From positions 186,001 to 250,000 of the forward strand of contig JADLDO010000054.1 in assembly GCA_020846635.1 (NCBI GenBank): 64,000 bases of DNA. Direction: 5' to 3'. A model generated the notes under the pieces. That model had not been told where the DNA came from. It did not search any database and saw only the letters and a program-made list of their open reading frames with translations. Below, one piece after another: positions 43,456 through 50,929 of this stretch. Positions within the stretch are counted from its first letter, which is position 1. Each line of letters begins with the position of its first letter. The translations under genes were made by a program, and so were the position numbers. The DNA is from Caldilineaceae bacterium. GTDB taxonomy: Bacteria; Chloroflexota; Anaerolineae; Caldilineales; Caldilineaceae.

Positions 43456-44682
43456 ATGCATACACAGCCACAGCGCACACTCAAGCGTTTGCTCAAACAA
43501 TATGGGCAGGAGTTGATCGACGACCCGCGGCGCACCGAAGCTCTATTGCGTGACCTCTGTGGTCAGCACACTCGCGAAATTTTTGTCCTGGTCAACGCCC
43601 AAAAACAGCGCGTTCCCGCCGAACTGCGCGCCGCGCCTGCGTGGATGCCACGCCAGGCGACCTTTTCGCGCCTCTCACGCCTGCTCCAGACCAAGCTTGC
43701 GCTCACGGAGGACGCGGCGGATTGGGCCGTAGCGGCCTGGGCCTCGGCGCTTGATCTCGATTCAGGCGCAAAGGGTGAAGGCTGGTCATGGCTGCCCACG
43801 CCCCTGCGCGCCCCTGCGCCACCACCGAGCCGCAAACCTCGCAAGAAGAAACGACAAAACGCGCCTTCTAGTGTACAATCCGGCAAAGAGAACTCGCGCC
43901 AATCTGCCTCCCGCTATGCCAAAGAGCGCGCGGCCCGCGCCGAATCGGGTTCGCACTTTCCAAGCATACGGTCAGGGGTGACGGCTGCGCTCTCAAGGAT
44001 GCCTGTAGCCTGGATCAACGCGCTGCCGTGGATAGCCCTCCTGACCGCGTCGATCTTTTTGCTGGCGGTGGTCTATTGGACCTCGTCAGCCCGTTCGATT
44101 CCCATCGTGGCGACCGATCTCTCCGGCAGCGAGACGCCCGCCCCAGTGGAGAGCGCGATAGCCGAGGCTGGCGCGGCTCTGCCCGGTGTGACAGCAACAG
44201 CGCCGCTGTTGGACGCTGCGCCACGCGAGTACCTTGCCGCGGTGATGCCTTTGCCGGCGGTTGCCCAGGTAAATGTCGTTACGCTCTATATTCGGGAGCA
44301 GCCCACCATCGATTCCGACCCGCTGGGATTCTTAGCCAAAGGCGAGCCGGTCAACGTGATCGCCTTTTCTGCTGACGGGAGATGGTCGCAGATTGACCAA
44401 CCAAGTTCGGGTTGGGTCAGCAATGAGTTTTTACTGTTCAACAGCCATGATGCTACATCAACATCCGTCCGCCTGGATGTTCAGCCAGGCCGCACCAACT
44501 CCTATGAAGTAATGGTACGCGCGGCCCCACACGCCAATGCGGAAGTCACGACAACACTGCCGCCAAGTACCGAAGTCGTCGTGGCTGCGAAGATGGGCGG
44601 CGAAACGGCGAGTTGGGTGCAGATTGCCGATCCGGCCATCGGCTGGATCACCACGGGAGATTTGACGCTGGCAGCGCCCTAG
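43456..44682 (+). CDS. Membrane-anchored protein with N-terminal signalling domain and two SH3-type domains
   Basis: A 408-residue protein. Residues 1-100 form a small helical cytosolic domain (TLKRLLKQYGQELIDDPRR, LLRDLCGQHTREIFVLVNA), a type I have seen attached to diverse signalling proteins but cannot name. A Pro/Lys-rich linker (110-180) leads to one TM helix (about 187-208). The outer part has two bacterial SH3-like domains (about 275-325, NVVTLYIREQPTIDSDPLGF; and 345-405, EVMVRAAPHANAEVTTTLP), which often bind cell wall. This type II topology would connect wall state to the cytosol, and the kinase gene next door suggests a signalling pair. No ribosome binding site was found in the repeat-rich upstream region. 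Confidence 0.78.
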   Translation: MHTQPQRTLKRLLKQYGQELIDDPRRTEALLRDLCGQHTREIFVLVNAQKQRVPAELRAAPAWMPRQATFSRLSRLLQTKLALTEDAADWAVAAWASALDLDSGAKGEGWSWLPTPLRAPAPPPSRKPRKKKRQNAPSSVQSGKENSRQSASRYAKERAARAESGSHFPSIRSGVTAALSRMPVAWINALPWIALLTASIFLLAVVYWTSSARSIPIVATDLSGSETPAPVESAIAEAGAALPGVTATAPLLDAAPREYLAAVMPLPAVAQVNVVTLYIREQPTIDSDPLGFLAKGEPVNVIAFSADGRWSQIDQPSSGWVSNEFLLFNSHDATSTSVRLDVQPGRTNSYEVMVRAAPHANAEVTTTLPPSTEVVVAAKMGGETASWVQIADPAIGWITTGDLTLAAP

Positions 44683-44741
44683 TGGCTGTTACGCTTCTCA
44701 TGTATCAAACCGGCGCGTCCATACCGCCGTCCGAAAGGTCT

Positions 44742-46400
44742 ATGAAGAACTCTACTTCCTTTGGCTCATCTTTTAGTGACGATAATTTCGAAAGCGATTT
44801 CGACGACAACGATCCGAATAACAACAGCAGCCAAGCAAATGAAGGCAGGAGCCGCGCGCACATCGTGCGCGACGACAGCGGCCTCGTCTCTACCGCGCCA
44901 ATCGCCGAAAAGGCGATCTTGGTGGGGGTTGATCTTGCCATCGCCCCACAGCTCATGCCCCTCGAAGATTCGCTGACTGAACTTGCCCTGCTTGCCAAGA
45001 CCGCAGGCGTCAGCGTGGCAGGCGAAGTCACCCAACGACTCGAAACTCCCAATCCCGCCACCCTGATCGGCTCCGGCAAGCTGGAAGAGTTGGAGATGAT
45101 GGTGCAGGATCGCCAGGCCAACGTCGTCATCTTTGACGATGAGCTTTCGCCCCGCCAACAGCGCGAAATCGAAAAGGTCTTGGGGCAAGAGGTCAAGGTG
45201 CTGGATCGCACCGCGCTGATCCTCGACATCTTTGCCCGCCATGCGCGCACGCGTGAAGGTTCGGTGCAGGTGGAATTGGCCCAATACGAATATCGCCTAC
45301 CCAGACTTACGCGCGCCTGGACACACTTAGCGCGCCAAGCGGGTGGGCGCGCCGGTGGAGCAGGTGGCGGCGTCGGCGTGCGCGGCCCTGGTGAAACGCA
45401 GCTTGAAGTGGATCGCCGCGAGATCAGCCGCCGCATTGCCTTCCTCAAGCGCCAGTTGGAGGAGATTCGCAAGCATCGCGATCAATATCGCCGCAACCGC
45501 CGCAAGAATGCCATGCCCGTCGTCGCCCTGGTCGGCTATACCAACGCCGGCAAAAGCACGCTGCTCAACGCATTGACCAATGCCCAGGTGCGCGCCGAGG
45601 ATCAACTCTTTGCCACGCTCGACCCCACCACCCGCCGCGCCACACTGCCCAGTGGGCATGAGGTCTTGCTCACCGATACCGTGGGCTTTATCCAAAAGCT
45701 GCCCACCCAACTGATCGCCGCCTTCCGCGCCACCCTCGAAGAAGTAACCGAGGCCGATGTGTTGATCCATGTCGTCGATGCTTCACACGCCAACGCAGAA
45801 GATCACATTGCCGCGGTCGATGAGGTCTTGGAGGAACTTGGCGCGGGGAGCAAGCCCCAACTGATGGCCTTTAACAAGATCGACCGGATGCTGAAGGATG
45901 CAGAGGCGATTGCCGACGTGCGTGAGTTGATGGCCGAATATCCCTATGCCGTTGCCCTGAGTGCCGCTACCGGCCAAAATCTGGATGAACTTCTGGCGAC
46001 ACTCGACAAGCTATTGCGCGAGCGCATGGTGCCGATGGATCTCCTCATCCCCTATGCCCACGGCGAATTGGTCAATCTTGCCCATACGCATGGCTTTATT
46101 GAAGATGTGGAACATCTGGAAACAGGCACCCACCTGCGCGGTCGCATCCCGCTTGAACTCGCCGCTCGCTATGCGGGCTATTGGTTCAACCCGCTTGACC
46201 CCGCGCAGTATGTAGACCGCGATGACCGCGGCCTCACCGAGGCGATTGAGGAATACCAAGAAGCCGACCTCGAAATCGACTCAGGCGAAGGCCGAGAAGA
46301 ATATCTGCAATATGAAGATGACGAGTTGGATGATGATCTGGATGGCTATGATCTGGATGAAGATCAAAACGACATTGAAGGCGACAATGCAAAGGTCTAA
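44742..46400 (+). CDS. hflX: Ribosome-associated GTPase HflX with acidic extensions
   Basis: A 552-residue HflX, a GTPase that splits stalled or hibernating 70S ribosomes. The HflX domain (about 55-255) has NPATLIGSGK and the glycine-rich GVRGPGETQLEVDRR; the G domain has Walker A GYTNAGKST (265-273), DTVGF (312-316) and NKID near 373. Two features are unlike most HflX: residues 1-50 are rich in Asp, Asn and Ser, and the last 40 residues are strongly acidic. The ATG at 44742 has AAAGG 4 bases upstream; the frame extends to 44613 but overlaps the SH3 gene. The stop overlaps the next start by one base. Confidence 0.93.
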   Translation: MKNSTSFGSSFSDDNFESDFDDNDPNNNSSQANEGRSRAHIVRDDSGLVSTAPIAEKAILVGVDLAIAPQLMPLEDSLTELALLAKTAGVSVAGEVTQRLETPNPATLIGSGKLEELEMMVQDRQANVVIFDDELSPRQQREIEKVLGQEVKVLDRTALILDIFARHARTREGSVQVELAQYEYRLPRLTRAWTHLARQAGGRAGGAGGGVGVRGPGETQLEVDRREISRRIAFLKRQLEEIRKHRDQYRRNRRKNAMPVVALVGYTNAGKSTLLNALTNAQVRAEDQLFATLDPTTRRATLPSGHEVLLTDTVGFIQKLPTQLIAAFRATLEEVTEADVLIHVVDASHANAEDHIAAVDEVLEELGAGSKPQLMAFNKIDRMLKDAEAIADVRELMAEYPYAVALSAATGQNLDELLATLDKLLRERMVPMDLLIPYAHGELVNLAHTHGFIEDVEHLETGTHLRGRIPLELAARYAGYWFNPLDPAQYVDRDDRGLTEAIEEYQEADLEIDSGEGREEYLQYEDDELDDDLDGYDLDEDQNDIEGDNAKV

Positions 46401-47365
46401 TGATGAGCAAACCGCAAGTCGTGGTGACACGGCGCATCCCCCACGCGGGCTTGGAATTGGTTCAGGAGCAGGCTGATATACGACTGTGGGACTCGGATGA
46501 GCCAATTCCGCGCGCGACGCTGCTTGAATGGGTCCAGGGCATCGACGGCCTCTACTGCCTGTTAACCGAAAGCATCGACGACGAACTGTTGGATGCAGCC
46601 GGGCCCACGCTCAAGGTCGTCAGTACGCTCTCCGTTGGCTATGACCATATTGATGTAGATGCCTGTACGCGTCACCATGTCGCGGTCGGCAACACGCCGG
46701 GTGTCCTCACGGATACCACCGCCGACCTCGCCATTGGGCTGCTCTTGGCAACCGCACGCCGCATCCCCGAAAGCATCGATGCAGTGCGCCGGGGCGAATG
46801 GACAACCTGGAAACCGGAGTGGATGGCGGGCTACGACGTCTATGGCAGCACCGTGGGCATCGTTGGCTTGGGGCGCATCGGCACAGCCTTCGCCAAGCGC
46901 TTACAAGGCTTCGACTGTCGTATCCTCTATTACAACCCGGAACCCAATCCGGCCAATGCCGACGCAGTGGGGGCAGAGTATGTAGAGATGGATACCCTAC
47001 TCGCCGAGAGCGATTTTATCTCCATCCATACCGCGCTCACCGAGCAGACCCAGCACCTATTTGACGCCGAGGCCTTTCGTAAGATGAAACCTACCGCCAT
47101 CCTCATCAACACCAGCCGCGGGGGAACGGTGGATCAAGAGGCTCTCTATCAAGCGCTGGTCAACGGCGAAATCGCAGCCGCGGGGCTCGATGTGACCACG
47201 CCGGAGCCGCTACCGGCAGACCATCCCCTCTTGCAACTGCCCAACTGTGTGATTCTGCCTCACATTGCCAGCGCGTCCTACGCCACCCGCGCCCGCATGG
47301 CGCTCCTCGCAGCAGAAAACGTCATCGCCGGTGTAAAAGGTGAACCTTTGCCCTATCCGATATAA
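46400..47365 (+). CDS. D-2-hydroxyacid dehydrogenase (glyoxylate/hydroxypyruvate reductase type)
   Basis: A 321-residue NAD(P)-dependent dehydrogenase. GLGRIG binds the cofactor, and the catalytic triad is Arg in NTSRGGTVDQ, Glu in TTPEPLP and His in LPHIASAS. LSVGYDHIDVDAC and GVLTDTTADLAIGLLLATAR place it in the glyoxylate/hydroxypyruvate reductase (GyaR/GHRB) branch rather than phosphoglycerate dehydrogenase, and there is no ACT domain. Tandem ATGATG overlaps the hflX TAA by one base, so the genes are coupled. Confidence 0.9.
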   Translation: MMSKPQVVVTRRIPHAGLELVQEQADIRLWDSDEPIPRATLLEWVQGIDGLYCLLTESIDDELLDAAGPTLKVVSTLSVGYDHIDVDACTRHHVAVGNTPGVLTDTTADLAIGLLLATARRIPESIDAVRRGEWTTWKPEWMAGYDVYGSTVGIVGLGRIGTAFAKRLQGFDCRILYYNPEPNPANADAVGAEYVEMDTLLAESDFISIHTALTEQTQHLFDAEAFRKMKPTAILINTSRGGTVDQEALYQALVNGEIAAAGLDVTTPEPLPADHPLLQLPNCVILPHIASASYATRARMALLAAENVIAGVKGEPLPYPI

Positions 47366-47671
47366 CTCGTCTCCAGAATCATCCAAGCCAAACATGAGCC
47401 CGGCTTTCCAAATCTCTCTCCGGGATTGGGGGCGCAGACACAGCAACCCGTGTGGACTTCCCTGTAGACTGTGGGTCGGCGCGGCAGACGATTTCTTTGA
47501 AGATCACCAAAGCAGGGTGCATAATACCAGAGAGCGATTTTTGCATCCTTTTAACTTAGCGACGGGACTTAATAGCCCGTTCGCAAACCCATAATTTTGC
47601 CCCGGCGGACAATGCACCAGTGAATGCCCGCCAACATCTCCATAATTTGTGATGCTAGCCAGGAGAGATTG
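47366..47671 (+). promoter_or_regulatory. 306-base gap with the citrate synthase promoter and leader
   Basis: TTGAAG (47497-47502), 17-base spacer, CATAAT (47520-47525); predicted start near 47532, giving a leader of about 140 bases. Within the leader gcgacggg and cccgttcgc (47559-47584) form a stem with one bulge, which is too far from the start codon to mask the AGGAGAG site at 47661. No small gene is seen. Confidence 0.6.
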
Positions 47672-48958
47672 ATGACCCAAAATACACTGACGGTGACGGA
47701 TAATCGCACCGGCAAGACCTACGAAATTCCCATTGAAAACGAAACGATCCAGGCCGCAGCCTTGCGTAAGATCAAGGTCAATCCCGACGATTTCGGTCTA
47801 ATGACCTATGACCCTGGCTACGGGGCGACTGCGTCCTGCAAAAGCAGCATTACCTTTATTGATGGCGACAAAGGTATCCTCCAATATCGAGGCTATCCGA
47901 TTGAGCAGCTCGCCGAACAGAGTAACTTTCTGGAAGTTGCCTACCTGCTCATCTATGGCGAGCTTCCCGACAAAAGCCAATATGAAAAATGGGTGTATGA
48001 CATCATGCACCACACCTATGTCCACGAAAATATGGCGCGCTTGTTGGAGGCCTATCGCTACGATGCGCACCCGGTCAGCATGATGATCAGCGCAATCGCC
48101 AGCCTCTCGACCTTTCACAACGAGGCCAAAAATGTGGATGATGAGTACACACGCAATCGCCAGGTAATGCGAATCCTCGGCAAGCTGCCCACTATCGCCG
48201 CCTTCACCTATCGCCATCGCATCGGTCGCCCCTACAACTATCCCAACAGCGACCTCAGCTATACCGCCAACTTCCTCTACATGCTGGACTACATGGGCCA
48301 GACCTCCTACGAGGTCAACCCCGTCTTGGCAAAGGCACTGGATGTCCTTTTCATCCTTCACGCCGACCATGAGCAAAACTGCTCGACCGCGGTCATGCGC
48401 AATATCGGCTCGGCCAAATCCGATCCCTACAGCGCCATGTCTGGAGCCACCGCGGCCCTCTATGGCCCGCTGCATGGTGGTGCAAACGAGGCCGTTGTCA
48501 AGATGCTCACGGAAATCGGCTCAGTGGACAAGATTCCAAGTTATATCGAGCGCGTCAAAAAGGGCGAGTTCCGGCTCATGGGCTTTGGTCACCGAGTCTA
48601 CAAGAACTATGACCCGCGTGCGCGCATCATTAAGAAGATCGCCTATGATGTCTTTGAGGTGACAGGGACAGACCCGCTGTTGGACATTGCCATCAAGCTT
48701 GAAGAAGTGGCGTTGAGCGACGACTACTTTGTCTCGCGCAAGCTCTATCCCAACGTGGATTTCTACAGCGGCATTATCTACCGCGCCATGCGCTTCCCAA
48801 CCGATATGTTCACGGTCTTGTTCGCCCTGGGGCGCGCCCCCGGCTGGCTCGCGCAATGGATTGAGCTTGTAACCGATCCAGAGCAACGCATTGCCCGTCC
48901 TCGCCAGATCTATCTGGGCGCGGCGGATCGCGATTATGTTCCTATGGACAAACGCTAG
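47672..48958 (+). CDS. gltA: Citrate synthase, type II
   Basis: A 428-residue enzyme joining acetyl-CoA and oxaloacetate to open the TCA cycle. Catalytic residues are His in LHADHEQNCST, His in GPLHGGANEA and Asp in NVDFYSG; GFGHRVYK is the conserved substrate segment. The length and the N-terminal beta domain (about 1-50) match the bacterial type II enzyme of the E. coli kind. AGGAGAG lies 5 bases before ATG 47672; an in-frame extension to 47624 lacks support. A small response regulator gene follows at 20 bases. Confidence 0.95.
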   Translation: MTQNTLTVTDNRTGKTYEIPIENETIQAAALRKIKVNPDDFGLMTYDPGYGATASCKSSITFIDGDKGILQYRGYPIEQLAEQSNFLEVAYLLIYGELPDKSQYEKWVYDIMHHTYVHENMARLLEAYRYDAHPVSMMISAIASLSTFHNEAKNVDDEYTRNRQVMRILGKLPTIAAFTYRHRIGRPYNYPNSDLSYTANFLYMLDYMGQTSYEVNPVLAKALDVLFILHADHEQNCSTAVMRNIGSAKSDPYSAMSGATAALYGPLHGGANEAVVKMLTEIGSVDKIPSYIERVKKGEFRLMGFGHRVYKNYDPRARIIKKIAYDVFEVTGTDPLLDIAIKLEEVALSDDYFVSRKLYPNVDFYSGIIYRAMRFPTDMFTVLFALGRAPGWLAQWIELVTDPEQRIARPRQIYLGAADRDYVPMDKR

Positions 48959-48978
48959 CAAGAAAGTGATTGCACCGC

Positions 48979-49359
48979 ATGGTTCGCATCCTGGTTGTGG
49001 ACGATAACACATCCATGCGCGAGGCCGTTTGTGAAATGTTGCAGGAAGCAGGCTATGAAACCATTTCGGTGGAAAATGGCCGTTTTGCTGCGCAGATTCA
49101 CCGCAACGACCCCATCAATATCATGGTCACTGATCTGTTCATGCCCGAAACCGATGGATTGGAACTCATCCACCAATTCCGGCATGAATTTCCCGATGTG
49201 AAGATTATTGCCGTCTCTGGCGGGGGAAGCCGTGGGCTGGTAGAGCTACTCACAGTTGCCCAAAAGCTGGGCGCACAACGCACCTTGATGAAGCCCTTCT
49301 CCGGGGAAGATCTGCTGACTGCTGTCCAAGAACTACTTCCCAACCCATCATCCAACTAG
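48979..49359 (+). CDS. Single-domain response regulator (CheY-like)
   Basis: A 126-residue receiver domain with no output module. D8 and D9 (LVVDDN) bind Mg, D52 (VTDLFMP) is the phosphorylation site, Ser80 follows, and K105 (LMKPF) completes the set, so it should be phosphorylatable. It starts 20 bases after citrate synthase and is probably co-transcribed; a TTG at 48970 is an alternative start. No kinase is adjacent. Stand-alone receivers act as phosphorelay shuttles or protein-interaction switches. Confidence 0.87.
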   Translation: MVRILVVDDNTSMREAVCEMLQEAGYETISVENGRFAAQIHRNDPINIMVTDLFMPETDGLELIHQFRHEFPDVKIIAVSGGGSRGLVELLTVAQKLGAQRTLMKPFSGEDLLTAVQELLPNPSSN

Positions 49360-49382
49360 CCTCATATCGCGCGTATAAGCGC

Positions 49383-49419
49383 AGGAACGGCCACAATAAA
49401 TTGCATTGTGGCCGTTCCT
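49383..49419. terminator. Strong hairpin between convergent genes
   Basis: aggaacggccacaat, 7-base loop, exact 15-base complement. It lies 24 bases after the response regulator stop and 33 before the ndh stop. There is no T-run on either strand, so it may act as a factor-assisted or bidirectional terminator. Confidence 0.7.
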
Positions 49420-49451
49420 CATTACAGTCTTACAAGACGCATGCATAACCC

Positions 49452-50759
49452 TCATTTGCCCTTCTCACGCGGCTCATTGATCCCCCGGTTGACAATCAGA
49501 CGCACGCCGCGTGTGTAGGTAAAGTAATTCCATAGCCACTGCAAAAAGACTAGCATCCGGTTGTCAAAGCCGGCCAAATAGAGAAGGTGGATAAAAAGCC
49601 AGCTTAACCAGGCAAGATAGCCGCTCAGTTTCCAGCGCCCAATCTGCGCCACTGCTGCCGCGCGCCCGATGGTCGCCATGCTTCCCTTATCATGATAGCG
49701 GAACATTTCGGGAGAAGTGCCCGCCAGCCGTTCGCGAATGACCTCGGCTACATATTTGCCTTGCTGCATGGCAACAGGGGCGACACCCGGCAATGGACGC
49801 TCAACGCCATGTGCAAACTGGGCCAAATCACCGATCACAAAGAGATTGGGAAAACCGACCACACTCAAATCCGGCTCGACTATCACGCGTCCCACGCGAT
49901 CCAGTTCCGCACCCGTTTGGCTCTGTACCACCTTGCCCAATGGCGATGCCTGCACCCCCGCGGCCCAGAGTACGGTACGACAGGGAATCTCCCTGGTACT
50001 CTCGCCGGTGCTGACTGTGACATAGCGGTCTGTCACCCCCGTCACTCGCGTCTTGGTCAGCACCGTGACACCGAGCCTCGTCACCATCTCCTCGGCCTTA
50101 GCCGAAAGGTCAGGCGGATAGGGAGGCAGCAACCGATCCACACCTTCGATCAGGATGATCTTGGCCTCAGCCGGATCGATTCTGCGAAAGTTCTCGCGCA
50201 AGGTCAGATGCGCCATTTCGCCCAATGCCCCCGCCAGTTCCAGCCCAGTCGGCCCGCCACCGATCACCACAAAGGTTAGCAATGCCTCTCGTTCCGCCGG
50301 GTCTTCTGTGCGTTCGGCCTGCTCATAAGCCAAGAGCACCCGTCGCCGTATCTCCAGCGCATCTTCCAGCGTTTTCAGCCCCGGCGCATCCGCCGCCCAT
50401 TGATCATTGCCAAAATAGGAGTGCGAGGCCCCCGTCGCGATGATCAGATAGTCATAGCCAATGCGGCTGCCGTCTGCCAAGATGACTGCGTTGCCGGGGG
50501 CATCCAAATTGACAACCTCAGCCATCAACACCTGTACATTCTTTTGTCCACGCAAAATGCCGCGCAGCGGCGCGGCAATGTTGCCAGGTGAAAGCCCAGC
50601 GGTAGCAACTTGATAAAGGAGTGGCTGAAAGAGATGGTGATTGCGCCGGTCGATCAATGTCACACGGATCGTGGGCTCGCCGGGCTTATGCTTAAGCAAT
50701 GCCTTTGCTGCATATAAGCCGCCAAACCCACCACCTACAATGACCACATGAGGATCCAT
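49452..50759 (-). CDS. ndh: Type II NADH:quinone oxidoreductase
   Basis: A 435-residue single-subunit, non-proton-pumping NADH dehydrogenase. GGGFGGLYAAKALL (8-21) binds FAD, VVIGGGPTGLELAGALGEMA (about 165-185) binds NADH, and FVIGDLAQ closes the FAD site. MQQGKYVAEVIRERLAG is typical of NDH-2. The C-terminal part (about 385-425) is hydrophobic, with YLAWLSWLFIHLLYLAGF, which anchors it to the membrane. No ribosome binding site is visible; a possible -10 (TAGCAT, 50771-50766) ends 6 bases before the ATG. Confidence 0.93.
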   Translation of the reverse strand: MDPHVVIVGGGFGGLYAAKALLKHKPGEPTIRVTLIDRRNHHLFQPLLYQVATAGLSPGNIAAPLRGILRGQKNVQVLMAEVVNLDAPGNAVILADGSRIGYDYLIIATGASHSYFGNDQWAADAPGLKTLEDALEIRRRVLLAYEQAERTEDPAEREALLTFVVIGGGPTGLELAGALGEMAHLTLRENFRRIDPAEAKIILIEGVDRLLPPYPPDLSAKAEEMVTRLGVTVLTKTRVTGVTDRYVTVSTGESTREIPCRTVLWAAGVQASPLGKVVQSQTGAELDRVGRVIVEPDLSVVGFPNLFVIGDLAQFAHGVERPLPGVAPVAMQQGKYVAEVIRERLAGTSPEMFRYHDKGSMATIGRAAAVAQIGRWKLSGYLAWLSWLFIHLLYLAGFDNRMLVFLQWLWNYFTYTRGVRLIVNRGINEPREKGK

Positions 50760-50765
50760 CGTTCG

Positions 50766-50793
50766 ATGCTACACTTTCTGCTTCGGGGGCAAA
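50766..50793 (-). promoter_or_regulatory. Possible leaderless promoter of ndh
   Basis: TAGCAT (50771-50766) with TTTGCC (50793-50788) 16 bases upstream on the minus strand. The -10 match is 4 of 6. Supported mainly by the recurring 6-base distance to the ATG and lack of a ribosome binding site. Confidence 0.35.
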
Positions 50794-50842
50794 CAAGGCA
50801 TAGTCATTCACTATGGCTACAGATTGCGCGCTTCGTCACACG

Positions 50843-50907
50843 TAGGGACACCATCGATGGTGTCCTCTCCTCGCAGTGCAGAATGGACACAATGGATGGT
50901 GTCCCTA
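50843..50907. repeat. Two tandem 20-bp palindromes downstream of recG
   Basis: ggacaccatcgatggtgtcc (50846-50865, perfect) and ggacacaatggatggtgtcc (50885-50904, near-perfect) are copies of one unit 39 bases apart. The outer arms tagggacaccatc (50843-50855) and gatggtgtcccta (50895-50907) are also exact complements, so the whole block can fold as one large or two small hairpins. It lies 23 bases after the recG stop. Confidence 0.85.
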
Positions 50908-50929
50908 GGGGCGAGAAGCTGCATAACAC

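Noticed and set aside
47366..47496. Possible terminator after the hydroxyacid dehydrogenase gene
   Set aside because: Only a 5-bp cccgg/ccggg pair with a 16-base loop and no T-run near 47398-47424.
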